Positions 7,747 to 20,048 of a DNA stretch of 64,000 nt are shown one piece after another. The stretch comes from Rhodoferax sp. AJA081-3 (GTDB lineage Bacteria > Pseudomonadota > Gammaproteobacteria > Burkholderiales > Burkholderiaceae_C): NCBI RefSeq assembly GCF_017798165.1, contig NZ_CP059068.1, positions 496,001-560,000 on the forward strand. Reading direction: 5' to 3'. The position numbers and the translations under genes were made by a program. Position 1 is the first letter of the stretch, and every line of letters starts with the position of its first letter. Below the pieces are notes generated by a model. The model did no database searches. It was not told the origin of the DNA and saw only the letters and a program-made list of their open reading frames with translations.

Positions 7747-9510
7747 TCAGGCTGGGCTGTTATTGCCGCGTGCCTCGATCCACTTGACCAGATCCGGGGC
7801 AACCATGGGCTTGGCATACAGATAGCCCTGCCCTTCATGGCAACCCATTTTCAGGAGCGTCTGCGCCTGTACTTCTTCCTCAATACCTTCAGCGATCACC
7901 GTCAAATTGAGGTTGCGCCCGAGTTCAATCACCATGGAGGCAATGTGGCCGCCCATCACCGCACTGTTCAACTCGGTCACAAATGCCCGGTCGATCTTGA
8001 GTCGGTCAATCGGCAACTGGCGCAAATGGCTGAGTGAGGAATACCCGGTGCCAAAGTCATCAATGGCAATGGATATGTCCATCTTGCGCACTTTATGCAG
8101 GGTCTCCAACATAAAGTCCGGGTCATCCATGGCCACCGATTCCGTTATCTCCAGCTCCAGGCATTTGGGGTTGATGCCCGTGTCGGTCAATGCGGAGCGC
8201 AGCTTGTCCAGGAATCCGGGATGGCGGAACTGGATCTGCGACACGTTGACCGACATGCGCAGGTCCGGCAAACCCAGGGCTTGCAGCCGCGCCAACTCCA
8301 TGCAGGATACGCGCAGCACCCAGTCACCAATGGCAACAATCATGCCCGAGGCCTCAGCCAAAGGAATGAAACGGTCAGGCGGCACAAAGCTACCGTCCTC
8401 GTTGCGCCACCGTATCAATGCTTCCACGCCCACCAACTTGCCACTTATCAAGTTCACTTGCGGCTGGTAGACCACAAACAGCCGCTCGCTCTCAACCGCG
8501 TGGCGAAGCGCCTGCAAAAGACGTACACGCTCACGGATGTCAGCACCCATCTGGGCCGAGAACATTACAAAGCCGCCGCGGCGGTTCTTCTTGGCCAGTT
8601 TGAGGGCAATATTGGCGTCTTTGAGCGCGTCGCGGCCGGCAATTCCGGGGCCTAATTCCTGGGTCAAACCCATGGTGGCTGTGACCACCATGGAGTCGTC
8701 TTGCACCTTGAACGGCGCGCGGAACAGGTCCAGCACGGTCAGGGGGTCCAGCACGCAGTTGTCGCCCATCAGGCCAAAGGTATCGCCACCCAGACGGGCC
8801 AAGATGACATCAGAACCCAGCTCCAGCTTGAGACGCTCCGCCACAGCCTGCAGCAAACGGTCGCCCTGCTGGTGGCCCAGTGCATCGTTGATCTCAGAGA
8901 AATCATCGATATCGAGAATGGCAATGACGTCCGAAGTGAACTGGCCTGACAACAGGCGCTCGTCGCTGAGGTCAATGAATTTGTTGCGGTTGGGCAAGCT
9001 GCACAACCGGTCGTAAAACGCCAACTGGTCCAGCTTGCGGATTTGTTCGTACGCCCGCACGGCCGCAGTCACGGTGGCGTACAGCTTGGTGCGTGTCAGT
9101 TCGGACTTGGTCTTGTAGTCGTTGATGTCGAAATCGTGGATGGTTTCGATTTCAGGTGCATAACCTGGCTGTCCGGTGCGCAGGATGATGCGCAACTCCG
9201 CCAGGCGCAAGTCTTGGCGAATCGTCTTGACCAAGGCCAGTCCGGCGTCTTCGCGCTCCATGACCACATCCAGCAACACAACGGCCACATCGGGTTCTGA
9301 AGCCAGCAAAAGCGTTGCCTCGGCAGCCGAATAAGCATGCAAAAACTGTAGAGGACGCCCCAGAATTTTGACCCCGGCCAATGCGAAAGTCGTAGCCCGA
9401 TGCACGTCGGGCTCATCGTCAATCACCATCAGGCGCCAGACCAGTCCTGCAGCGACCCCGGTGTCGCTTTCGTCATCCAGGAAATGCAGCGTGTCAGTAT
9501 CAGTATGCAT
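7747..9510 (-). CDS. Response regulator with GGDEF and EAL domains
   Basis: A 587-residue cytosolic c-di-GMP signalling protein. An N-terminal receiver domain (about 26-150) has acidic VIDDEPD and the phospho-acceptor D81 in VLLDVVM. A GGDEF domain (about 165-320) follows with NRNKFIDL and a degenerate active-site ARLGGDTFGLM. The C-terminal EAL domain (about 330-580) looks catalytically intact: VGVEALIRW, LELEITESV, IDDFGTGYSSL, LKIDRAFV and VIAEGIE. The likely net output is phosphorylation-controlled c-di-GMP phosphodiesterase, with the GGDEF domain perhaps only binding GTP (inference). No histidine kinase gene is adjacent. It ends 17 bases before ldcA, possibly cotranscribed. Confidence 0.92.
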   Translation of the reverse strand: MHTDTDTLHFLDDESDTGVAAGLVWRLMVIDDEPDVHRATTFALAGVKILGRPLQFLHAYSAAEATLLLASEPDVAVVLLDVVMEREDAGLALVKTIRQDLRLAELRIILRTGQPGYAPEIETIHDFDINDYKTKSELTRTKLYATVTAAVRAYEQIRKLDQLAFYDRLCSLPNRNKFIDLSDERLLSGQFTSDVIAILDIDDFSEINDALGHQQGDRLLQAVAERLKLELGSDVILARLGGDTFGLMGDNCVLDPLTVLDLFRAPFKVQDDSMVVTATMGLTQELGPGIAGRDALKDANIALKLAKKNRRGGFVMFSAQMGADIRERVRLLQALRHAVESERLFVVYQPQVNLISGKLVGVEALIRWRNEDGSFVPPDRFIPLAEASGMIVAIGDWVLRVSCMELARLQALGLPDLRMSVNVSQIQFRHPGFLDKLRSALTDTGINPKCLELEITESVAMDDPDFMLETLHKVRKMDISIAIDDFGTGYSSLSHLRQLPIDRLKIDRAFVTELNSAVMGGHIASMVIELGRNLNLTVIAEGIEEEVQAQTLLKMGCHEGQGYLYAKPMVAPDLVKWIEARGNNSPA

Positions 9511-9653
9511 TCAAACTACAAATGGTTGTCCGACGGTTGTCTTTCCAAACATTGTGCACCACCCATAAGGAAAATGTTGCCAAACATCCAAAACATTGCA
9601 AAACATTTAGCGGCGCCCGTCGTGTCCCATCGGGATAACCCTAGAGCGCGAAC

Positions 9654-11096
<1,443 letters not shown>

Positions 11097-11106
11097 TCGC
11101 TTGAAG

Positions 11107-11334
11107 CTACTTGTCTTCTGGCATGGGACGGGCCTGCTGCACAGTGGCCTCCACACTTTGCTGGACCTGTTGTTGTAGGAGCTGACTCTGCTCCTTGACG
11201 GTGGCACCGGCCGGTGCACTGGCCAAGCCAGCCGGTGGCGCCACAGTCGTCACGGAGGACAGGTTTTTCTTGGCCAGAACACCTACGATGGCCAGCGTGA
11301 GCAACAGGCCGACAACTCCAAACACACCGCGCAT
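11107..11334 (-). CDS. Small membrane-anchored protein of unknown function
   Basis: A 75-residue protein with one N-terminal hydrophobic segment (about residues 3-22, GVFGVVGLLLTLAIVGVLAKK). A Pro/Ala-rich linker follows, then a Gln-rich helical tail (EQSQLLQQQVQQSVEATVQQ) that could form a coiled coil. It sits between guaA and the tadA fusion in the same direction, 29 bases after guaA ends upstream. Similar short proteins next to guaA occur in Comamonadaceae as far as I recall. Function is unknown. Confidence 0.72.
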   Translation of the reverse strand: MRGVFGVVGLLLTLAIVGVLAKKNLSSVTTVAPPAGLASAPAGATVKEQSQLLQQQVQQSVEATVQQARPMPEDK

Positions 11335-11363
11335 ACCGGGCTCCTCCTAGGGCAGATTCTGGT

Positions 11364-12989
11364 TTATTCCCACTCGATGGTGGCCGGCGGTTTGCTGGAC
11401 ACGTCGTAGGTCACGCGGTTGATACCGCGCACTTCGTTGATGATGCGGCCGGACACCTTTTTCAGCAAGGCGTAGGGCAGCTCGGCCCAGTCGGCGGTCA
11501 TGAAGTCGCTGGTCTGTACGGCGCGCAGCGCCACCACGTAGTCGTAGGTGCGGCCATCGCCCATCACGCCCACGCTCTTGACAGGCAGGAACACGGTGAA
11601 GGCCTGGCTGGTCAGTTCGTACCAGGTTTTGCCTTGATTGGGGCCGGGTGCCTCTTCCTTGAAATTGCGCAGCTCTTCGATGAAGATGGCATCGGCCCGG
11701 CGCAGCAGGTCGGCGTATTCCTTTTTGACCTCACCTAAAATGCGCACGCCCAGGCCGGGGCCGGGGAACGGGTGGCGGTAGACCATGTCATGCGGCAGGC
11801 CCAAGGCCACGCCCAGTTCGCGCACCTCATCCTTGAACAGTTCGCGCAGCGGCTCCAGCAGTTTCAGGCCCAGTTGCTCGGGCAAGCCGCCCACGTTGTG
11901 GTGGCTCTTGATGGTGACGGCCTTCTTGTTGCCAGCGCCGCCGGACTCGATCACATCAGGGTAAATCGTGCCCTGCGCCAGCCACTTGGCACCCTTGGCG
12001 CCCTCACCCTTGAGCTTGGCGGCCTCTTGCTTGAAGACAGTGACGAATTCGCCGCCGATGATCTTGCGTTTGGCTTCGGGATCACTGACCCCCGCCAGCT
12101 TGCCCAGGAACAAATCGCTGGCATCGGCACGTATGACCTTGGCGTGTAACTTGCCGACAAACATGTCCATGACCATGTCGCCTTCGTTCAGGCGCAGCAG
12201 GCCGTGGTCCACAAACACGCAGGTCAGCTGGTCGCCAATGGCACGGTGGATCAGGGCCGCGGCCACGGAAGAATCGACACCACCGGACAGGCCCAGGATG
12301 ACCTCCTCGTTGCCGACCTGGGCACGGATGCGCTCCACGGCCTCGGCGATGTAGTCACCCATGATCCAGTCGGCGCGCGCGCCGCAGATGTCCAGCACAA
12401 AGCGGTTCAGGATGACCTGGCCCTGTTTGGTGTGGGTGACTTCGGGGTGGAACTGCACGGCGTAGAAGCGGCGGGCCTCGTCCGCCATGGCCGCTATCGG
12501 GCAGGCGGCGTTGGATGCCATCAGGGTAAAGCCCGGGGGCATTTCGGTGACCTTGTCGCCGTGGCTCATCCAGACGTCCAACAAGCCATGGCCTTCGGCA
12601 TTGGAGCTGTCTTGAATGCCTTCAAACAGCTTGGTATGGCCGCGGGCGCGAATTTGCGCGGAACCGAATTCGCGGGTATGGCCCGCCTCGACTTTGCCAC
12701 CGAGCTGCTGGGCCATGGCCTGCATGCCGTAACAAATACCCAAAACCGGAACGCCCAGCTCGAACACGGCCTGTGGCGCCTTGTCGGTGCTCTCTTCGTA
12801 AATGCTGGCATGGCTGCCAGACAGGATGACGCCCTTCAGCGATCCGTCCTTGGCATAGTTGCGCACCCATTCGTCGCTGACATCGCAGGGGTGGACTTCG
12901 CAAAACACATGGGCTTCGCGGACACGGCGGGCGATGAGCTGGGTGACCTGGGAACCGAAATCGAGAATGAGGATGCGTTCGTGTGTCAT
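11364..12989 (-). CDS. guaA: GMP synthase (glutamine-hydrolysing)
   Basis: A 541-residue enzyme that aminates XMP to GMP using glutamine and ATP. The N-terminal class I glutamine amidotransferase has nucleophile C86 (GICYGMQ) and the His-Glu pair in FHPEVTHT. The synthetase domain has the PP-loop LSGGVDSSV. The C-terminal dimerisation domain ends in the family's PPATIEWE. Length is normal for proteobacteria. It lies downstream of the MFS gene and guaB in the same direction (ten-base gap to the MFS stop), so guaB, the MFS gene and guaA are likely one transcript for guanine nucleotide synthesis. Confidence 0.97.
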   Translation of the reverse strand: MTHERILILDFGSQVTQLIARRVREAHVFCEVHPCDVSDEWVRNYAKDGSLKGVILSGSHASIYEESTDKAPQAVFELGVPVLGICYGMQAMAQQLGGKVEAGHTREFGSAQIRARGHTKLFEGIQDSSNAEGHGLLDVWMSHGDKVTEMPPGFTLMASNAACPIAAMADEARRFYAVQFHPEVTHTKQGQVILNRFVLDICGARADWIMGDYIAEAVERIRAQVGNEEVILGLSGGVDSSVAAALIHRAIGDQLTCVFVDHGLLRLNEGDMVMDMFVGKLHAKVIRADASDLFLGKLAGVSDPEAKRKIIGGEFVTVFKQEAAKLKGEGAKGAKWLAQGTIYPDVIESGGAGNKKAVTIKSHHNVGGLPEQLGLKLLEPLRELFKDEVRELGVALGLPHDMVYRHPFPGPGLGVRILGEVKKEYADLLRRADAIFIEELRNFKEEAPGPNQGKTWYELTSQAFTVFLPVKSVGVMGDGRTYDYVVALRAVQTSDFMTADWAELPYALLKKVSGRIINEVRGINRVTYDVSSKPPATIEWE

Positions 12990-12999
12990 GGGAAAAAAC

Positions 13000-14211
13000 T
13001 CAAGCTTGGGAAATGCCAGCCCGCAGCGCGCGCTGGCGTTGAAAGTGCCAAACCGCCAGGCCCAGGGCCAGGGCTTGGATCAGGCCGCCGACAAAGAAAG
13101 GCAGGCCCAGTCGAATGTCACCGCGCGGCGCATCGGACACCAAAGACAACATGCCGGCGCCGGCCACCGGTGCCAAAATCGCCATCAGGCTGTTGACGGA
13201 GGACACGGCGCCCAGGGTGCGGCCTTGTATCTTTTCATCCGCCGCGCCGGACACGATGCTTTGCAGGTTGGATCCGGTCGCCGCCGAGAACATGTTGAGC
13301 ACAATGATGACAAATAACATCCAGGATTCGGTAGCCAGACCGTAGGCCACATAGGCCAAGCTGGCGCTGCACATGCCGATGACGGCCAGGCGCTGGGCCG
13401 AGATGCGCCGCAGTATGTGTTTGAGCAACACGCCCTGCATCAGCACACTCACAACACCGACCACCATCAGCGACCAGCCGGTTTCCCGCGGTCCCCAGCC
13501 AAACTTGAACGTGGTGTACAGCACCCACGTGGCATGTAACATGAACTGCGCCAGCGTGGTGAGCGCCAGGACGGCGACCAGGGGTCCTACGCCGCGCAGA
13601 TCGATCAGGCCCATCAGCGACGCGATGGGGTTGGCCTTGCGCCACTCAAAAGCGCTGCGTTTCTCAAACGGCAGGCTTTCCGGCAACACAAAGTAGCCAT
13701 AGATCCAGTTGAGCACGGCCAGAGAACCTGACGCCACAAAGGGCAGGCGCAAATCCACATCACCCAGAATGCCGCCCAGTGCGGGCCCGAGGATAAAACC
13801 CAGGCCCATCATGGCACCCAGCAGGCCAAAACGGCGGGCGCGGTCCGGGGCCGGCGTGATGTCGGCCACATAGGCATTGGCCACCGCAATATTGGCCTGC
13901 ATGGCACCGCCAATCAGCCGCACCACCACCAGCAACCACAGGCTATGGGCGGCAGCCGTCATGAAAAAGGTGAAGGCCAGGCCACAAAAGCCCAGCAGCA
14001 ACACGGGGCGCCGGCCATACCGGTCGGATAACGCCCCCAGAATGGGCGCACCAAAGAAGTTGGCAATACCAAACGCAAACATCATGGCGCCAAACCAGAA
14101 GGCCTGGTCGCCCTGCGACTGTGTGAACTGGCCCACCAGATGCGGCAACACCGGGATCATCAGGCCGATCGACATCATGTCGATCAGCACCGCGATCATG
14201 ATGAAACGCAT
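13000..14211 (-). CDS. MFS transporter, TetA-like exporter
   Basis: A 403-residue, 12-segment major facilitator superfamily protein. Motif A is visible as [14 protein letters not shown] between segments 2 and 3, and [14 protein letters not shown] resembles antiporter motif C, features of drug:H+ antiporters of the TCR/TetA type. An ATG at 14301 would add 30 residues, but those bases encode the GuaB C-terminus in another frame and look nothing like an MFS N-terminus. The ATG at 14211 ([20 protein letters not shown]) is therefore preferred, with GAGGGC about 13 bases upstream. It lies between guaB and guaA in one direction, which hints at a nucleobase or nucleoside-analogue substrate, but that is only context. 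Confidence 0.85.
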   Translation of the reverse strand: MRFIMIAVLIDMMSIGLMIPVLPHLVGQFTQSQGDQAFWFGAMMFAFGIANFFGAPILGALSDRYGRRPVLLLGFCGLAFTFFMTAAAHSLWLLVVVRLIGGAMQANIAVANAYVADITPAPDRARRFGLLGAMMGLGFILGPALGGILGDVDLRLPFVASGSLAVLNWIYGYFVLPESLPFEKRSAFEWRKANPIASLMGLIDLRGVGPLVAVLALTTLAQFMLHATWVLYTTFKFGWGPRETGWSLMVVGVVSVLMQGVLLKHILRRISAQRLAVIGMCSASLAYVAYGLATESWMLFVIIVLNMFSAATGSNLQSIVSGAADEKIQGRTLGAVSSVNSLMAILAPVAGAGMLSLVSDAPRGDIRLGLPFFVGGLIQALALGLAVWHFQRQRALRAGISQA

Positions 14212-14248
14212 CGCCGCGGGCCGGCCCTCGGCTACGGCTACTGGGGTA

Positions 14249-16404
<2,156 letters not shown>

Positions 16405-16437
16405 TCCGGTAGGGCCGACGCCGCCAAGCGGCACGCT

Positions 16438-16788
16438 TCAGTACCCGGCTTTGGCCCCGTCGCGGCGCTTGGCAAACAGGCCCGCAGCTTTTTTGGCCCC
16501 CTGACCCGCAAACCGTTCCCTGCGCGCCACCTTGGGGTCCACCGTGAGGGGTCGGTAAACCTCCAGTCGGTCCTGGTCATGCAGCACATGCGTTAAACCG
16601 ACCTTCTTGCCCCAAACACCCTGACCACCCAGGGGAACGCCTTCCGCGGGGGTTGGCAGTGCCAAGCCACTGGCATTCAAGGCCTGTTCGACCGTTGTGC
16701 CCTCCTCCAGTCGCAACGTCTCCTCCACCACATCCCGCGTCTGGGCCGAATAGACAACCGTGACGGCTATGCCCACCTCAGTCCCCAT
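16438..16788 (-). CDS. rnfH: RnfH family ubiquitin-fold protein
   Basis: A 116-residue member of the RnfH/UPF0125 family, with a beta-grasp fold. Typical stretches are VTVVYSAQTRDVVEETLRLEEGTTVEQAL, cut here by an Ala-rich turn, and DRLEVYRPLTVDPKVARRERF, followed by a basic tail. Its start overlaps the ratA stop by 11 bases, the conserved ratA-rnfH pairing. The ATG at 16788 was preferred over 16812, which would place eight more unlikely residues inside ratA; a GTG at 16776 is also possible. The biochemical role of RnfH is not settled. Confidence 0.85.
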   Translation of the reverse strand: MGTEVGIAVTVVYSAQTRDVVEETLRLEEGTTVEQALNASGLALPTPAEGVPLGGQGVWGKKVGLTHVLHDQDRLEVYRPLTVDPKVARRERFAGQGAKKAAGLFAKRRDGAKAGY

Positions 16789-17221
16789 ACATCTGCTCGG
16801 CACGCTTGACAAAGGCGCCTACCAGGTCGGTGGCAATCTTGTCGATGGCGGGGGCCGCCAGCTTTCCCAGCGTGGAACTGTTCAGGCGGTAGTTGACGGC
16901 CAGTTCCACCTTGCAGGCGCGTTGTGAGCCATCGCCCAGGGCCAAAAAGCTCCATTGCCCGTCCAGGTGCGAAAACGGGCCGTCCAGCAGCTCCATGTCG
17001 ACCTGGCTGTCGGCAATGTGCACGTTACGGGTGGTGAAGGTCTGGCGTACGCCGCCAAAGGACATAGCCACTTCGGCGGTCATGCCGCCCGCATGTTCTT
17101 CCACAATGCGGGTACCCTCACACCAAGGCAGAAACTCGGAATACCGCTTCACATCGGTCACCAGGTCATACATCTCACGCGGGCTGTACCAGATCAAAAC
17201 GGACTTGTTAACGGTTTTCAT
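16778..17221 (-). CDS. ratA: RatA / COQ10-like START-domain protein
   Basis: A 147-residue protein of the polyketide-cyclase/START family. In E. coli RatA was described as a toxin that interferes with 70S assembly; homologous COQ10 proteins bind ubiquinone intermediates, and the second role is the more plausible here. Motifs are YSPREMYDLVTDVKRYSEFLPWC at the N-terminus, RNVHIADSQVDMELLDGPF and the C-terminal helix FVKRAEQMYGD. The ATG at 17221 was chosen by homology over an upstream ATG at 17287. It is divergent from smpB, the usual smpB/ratA-rnfH neighbourhood. Confidence 0.92.
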   Translation of the reverse strand: MKTVNKSVLIWYSPREMYDLVTDVKRYSEFLPWCEGTRIVEEHAGGMTAEVAMSFGGVRQTFTTRNVHIADSQVDMELLDGPFSHLDGQWSFLALGDGSQRACKVELAVNYRLNSSTLGKLAAPAIDKIATDLVGAFVKRAEQMYGD

Positions 17222-17302
17222 AGAATAGAGGTCTGCGCGGGATTGTAGACAAGCCCCCAAAGCATGCCTTCCATTCCCGTCTGTCACCCCTATATAGCTT
17301 CC

Positions 17303-17776
17303 ATGGCCAAGAAACCCGTAGTCAACACCCGCATTGCCGACAACAAAAAAGCAGCGTTCAACTATTTCTTCGAAGAGCGCTTTGAAGCGGGCTTGGTGCT
17401 GGAGGGCTGGGAGGTCAAGTCCTTGCGCGAGGGCAAGGTCCAGCTGACCGACGGTTATGTGGTGATACGCGGCGGCGAGCTATTCATCATCGGCCTGCAG
17501 ATCAACCCGCTGCATACCGCGTCTAGCCACGTCAGCCCGGACAAGGTGCGCACCAAGAAGCTCTTGATGCACAAGGAGCAGATCCAGCGGCTGATTGGCA
17601 AGGTGGAGCAAAAGGGCTACACACTGGTGCCGATCAACCTGCACTGGAAAGACGGCAAGGTGAAATGCGAGATTGCACTGGCCAAGGGCAAGGCGGAGCA
17701 CGACAAGCGTGACACCATCAAGGACCGTGAAGGCAAGCGGGAGGTGGAGCGGGCTATGAAGAGCAAGGCGCGCTAG
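17303..17776 (+). CDS. smpB: SsrA-binding protein SmpB
   Basis: A 157-residue protein that binds tmRNA and places it in stalled ribosomes for trans-translation. Family signatures are [34 protein letters not shown] and the basic C-terminal helix [19 protein letters not shown] that enters the mRNA channel. The ATG at 17303 ([14 protein letters not shown]) matches the family start. The open frame's earlier ATG, at 17264, lies in the ratA/smpB intergenic region. No ssrA gene is seen in the window. A palindromic repeat lies just downstream. Confidence 0.96.
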   Translation: MAKKPVVNTRIADNKKAAFNYFFEERFEAGLVLEGWEVKSLREGKVQLTDGYVVIRGGELFIIGLQINPLHTASSHVSPDKVRTKKLLMHKEQIQRLIGKVEQKGYTLVPINLHWKDGKVKCEIALAKGKAEHDKRDTIKDREGKREVERAMKSKAR

Positions 17777-17789
17777 TCTGGCAAGAGGC

Positions 17790-17880
17790 TGGGCACCAGA
17801 GCGTTTTGCTCCGTGTCCCCCGGCCGCAAGCGGCCTCCTCCTTTTACCTGCGCAAAACGCTCAGCTGCCCAACATCTTGT
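17790..17880. repeat. GTTTTGC palindrome, copy 1 (intergenic)
   Basis: An imperfect palindrome between smpB and the acyl-CoA hydrolase gene. The arms GAGCGTTTTGC and GCAAAACGCTC are perfectly complementary. They flank a core GTGTCCCCCGGCCGC, AAG loop, GCGGCCTCCTCC, then TTTTACCT. Outside them, GCTGGGCA pairs with TGCCCAAC with one mismatch. It may also act as a transcription terminator between the convergent genes. The core recurs three more times at 55-58 kb. Confidence 0.8.
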
Positions 17881-17891
17881 CCCGAATCTTC

Positions 17892-19037
17892 TTAGGCCAA
17901 ATCTTTCAGCGGGTGTGTACCTGCTGGCCAAGGGCTGACGAAGAACGGGGCCACCATGTCCGGCGTCACATCCGCTATGCGCGCAGGGTTCCACACGGGT
18001 TTGTGGTCCTTGTCGATGGCCAGGGCACGGATACCCTCCACCGTCTCACTGCTTACGCCGGAGCGGTCCAAGTGGGCGGTGTAGAAGCAATGTTGCACCA
18101 GGTCACGCTCCATGCGCAGGTCATCGGCCAGACCCATGTCGCGGGCGCGGCGGATCTGCTCCAGCACCACGTGCAGCATCAGCGGGCTGCGGTGGCGCAG
18201 GGTTGCGGCCATGGCGCGTGCGGGTTTGGTGCCAGAGGCTTCCAGCGCGGCCACGATGGCGGGGATGCTGCCCAAGCCGAAAGCGGCATAGTCGTTTATG
18301 TCAAATGTGGCTGTAGCTCCCGTGGAATCTATACTATCCGCTATCACATTGCTAGCAATCCATTGTTGCAAAGCGTCCAGCGAACCCTGCGTTTGCATGG
18401 CGGCCCACAGCTCCGGCAGTCTGGCGGACGGCACACACACATCGGCGAGGCCCCAGGCCACAGCCTGGGCGCCGCTAATGACGTCGCCGGTCAGGGCCAG
18501 GTATTCGCCCACATGGCCGGGGCAACGGCTCAGGAAGTAGCCACCGCCCACGTCCGGGAACAGGCCGATGCCGGTCTCTGGCATGGCCATCTTGGTGGTT
18601 TCGGTGACGATGCGCAGGCTGGCACCCTGACTAATCCCCATGCCACCACCCATGACGATGCCGTCCATGAAGGCGACATACGGCTTGGGGTAGTTGTGGA
18701 TCAGGTGGTTCAGCGTGTATTCGTCGGTGAAAAACGTGTCCAGGGCCGCATCACCGGACAGCGCGGCCTGGTGGAAGAAGCGGATGTCGCCCCCGGCGCA
18801 GAAGCCGCCGAACAACGCCTCCGGGCTGCCGGGCTGGCCGGTCTTGTTGCTGCCGCGGATGGCCACTGCAAAAACGGCCGGGTCGTCACGCCAAGCCTGC
18901 AGCGTGGTCAGCAGTGCCTGCACCATGGGCAAGGACAGGGCGTTGAGCGCCTTGGGGCGGTTCAGGGTGATCAGGCCCATGCCACCGGCGACGGTGGTGT
19001 GGACTTCGGTGATGTTGCTGGTGTTGTTTTCGTTCAT
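17892..19037 (-). CDS. Enoyl-CoA hydratase/isomerase family, 3-hydroxyisobutyryl-CoA hydrolase type
   Basis: A 381-residue crotonase-fold enzyme of the ECH_2 class. Members hydrolyse 3-hydroxyisobutyryl-CoA in valine degradation, and some are hydratases. Oxyanion and active-site stretches are FCAGGDIRFFHQAAL near residue 80, MDGIVMGGGMGIS, and MPETGIGLFPDVGGGYFLSR with the catalytic Glu. The open frame continues far upstream in a shadow of the EamA gene; the ATG at 19037 overlaps the EamA stop by ATGA. Residues around IASNVIADSIDSTGATATFD (near 227-245) are encoded by a copy of the N15 repeat. No other valine-degradation gene is adjacent, so the substrate is inferred from family only. Confidence 0.9.
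   Translation of the reverse strand: MNENNTSNITEVHTTVAGGMGLITLNRPKALNALSLPMVQALLTTLQAWRDDPAVFAVAIRGSNKTGQPGSPEALFGGFCAGGDIRFFHQAALSGDAALDTFFTDEYTLNHLIHNYPKPYVAFMDGIVMGGGMGISQGASLRIVTETTKMAMPETGIGLFPDVGGGYFLSRCPGHVGEYLALTGDVISGAQAVAWGLADVCVPSARLPELWAAMQTQGSLDALQQWIASNVIADSIDSTGATATFDINDYAAFGLGSIPAIVAALEASGTKPARAMAATLRHRSPLMLHVVLEQIRRARDMGLADDLRMERDLVQHCFYTAHLDRSGVSSETVEGIRALAIDKDHKPVWNPARIADVTPDMVAPFFVSPWPAGTHPLKDLA
18303..18360 (+). repeat. N15 repeat, copy 2 (inside acyl-CoA hydrolase gene)
   Basis: On the plus strand it reads CTGTAGCTCCCGT, 15 bases, CGCTATC, then a partial inverted arm TTGCTAGCA. Compared with other copies it has two changes in the CTAGCCCCC block. The host gene is on the opposite strand and reads through it in frame without a stop, adding about 19 residues between domain elements. 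Confidence 0.7.
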
Positions 19038-19915
19038 GGTGTTTGACTCCTTTGTTTCCAGCCCAGCAGCTCGTTGGCTACCAGGGCACCCAATACCAAT
19101 GTACCGCCGACCCATACGGTCGTACCCGGCGCCTCCCCTGCCCCCAGCCAGACCAGCAGAATGCCGAACAGCACTTCCAACAAGGCCAACAGGGACAATT
19201 CTGGTGCGAGCAGCACGCGGGCGCACAGCACGGACAGCACACAAGGAATCGCCAGCTGGAAGACACCCAGGTACGCCAGCAGGCCCAAGTCGTGTGCGGT
19301 GGCCGCAAACGGGTAGGCCAGCGGCAACGTGACCAGGGCACTGATGACGGCGCCCACAAAAACGGCGGGCACCAGGTCCACATCGTGGCCTTGGGCGTGG
19401 GCGTTCTGCGTGACCGTCCAGTTGGTGGCTCCGGCAATCGGCACACACAGCGCCACCAGGGAACCCAGCAACTCGCCGCCCGCGATCTGTGGCGCGTACA
19501 TGTAGGCGATGCCGAAACCAGCCACGGCAATGGCCACCCAGGTGCGCAGTGCAATACGGTGGCCAATAAACATGCGGGCAATCAGGGCCGTCATCAGTGG
19601 GCCCAGCGACATGGTCATCAGCACATTGGCCACGCTGGTCATGGTCAGCGCCACCATGTAGGCGGTGAACATCACACTCCAGCACACACCTGAGATCCAG
19701 AAGGCCCGGCCGGCGTGGCGGATGTCCGCAAAAACCGTGCGTCCCCGCATCAACGGCAGGATGAACAGCAAGGAAACAGCCGTGAACAACGCCCGCCAGA
19801 AGGTGACCTCAAAGCTGCGCGCAGCATCGAGATGGCGTGAAACCACGCCCGCGGTAGACCACATAAAGGCCACCGCGACCATCAGCACCACAGCCCGGTT
19901 GTGGGTAAGTTTCAT
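19034..19915 (-). CDS. EamA-family DMT transporter
   Basis: A 293-residue inner-membrane protein with about ten transmembrane segments arranged as two EamA repeats. It begins LMVAVAFMWSTAGVVSRHL, and the second half contains LLAYLGVFQLAIPCVLSVLCARVLLAPELSLLALLE. Family members export amino acids, purines or other metabolites; the substrate cannot be read from sequence. Its stop overlaps the start of the acyl-CoA hydrolase gene by four bases, so the two are translationally coupled. Upstream of the start lies the structured region after typA. Confidence 0.88.
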   Translation of the reverse strand: MKLTHNRAVVLMVAVAFMWSTAGVVSRHLDAARSFEVTFWRALFTAVSLLFILPLMRGRTVFADIRHAGRAFWISGVCWSVMFTAYMVALTMTSVANVLMTMSLGPLMTALIARMFIGHRIALRTWVAIAVAGFGIAYMYAPQIAGGELLGSLVALCVPIAGATNWTVTQNAHAQGHDVDLVPAVFVGAVISALVTLPLAYPFAATAHDLGLLAYLGVFQLAIPCVLSVLCARVLLAPELSLLALLEVLFGILLVWLGAGEAPGTTVWVGGTLVLGALVANELLGWKQRSQTP

Positions 19916-19965
19916 TGTTAAAACGTAGACGCAAACGCCACACGAAGCACGTGCCTTAACCCAAG

Positions 19966-20045
19966 GTTACCGCGGAGCCGGCTTTGCCGGGCCGCTGGTA
20001 ACGCCCCCTGAGGGGGAGGCGGCCAAAGGCCGCTTCGGGGGGGGG
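19966..20045. terminator. Hairpin cluster downstream of typA
   Basis: Three consecutive stem-loops: GTTACCGCGG pairing with CCGCTGGTAAC (one bulge), CCCCCTGAGGGGG, and GCGGCC-AAA-GGCCGC followed by a G-run. It lies directly after the typA stop (minus strand) and before the EamA gene, so it probably ends or stabilises the rimP-typA transcript. No T-tract follows on the minus strand. Similar GC-rich modules are frequent between genes in Comamonadaceae. Confidence 0.5.
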
Positions 20046-20048
20046 AAC

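Noticed and set aside
16778..17221. ratA-rnfH as a toxin-antitoxin locus
   Set aside because: The pair is a conserved housekeeping neighbourhood with smpB, and COQ10-like function is more plausible than a toxin.
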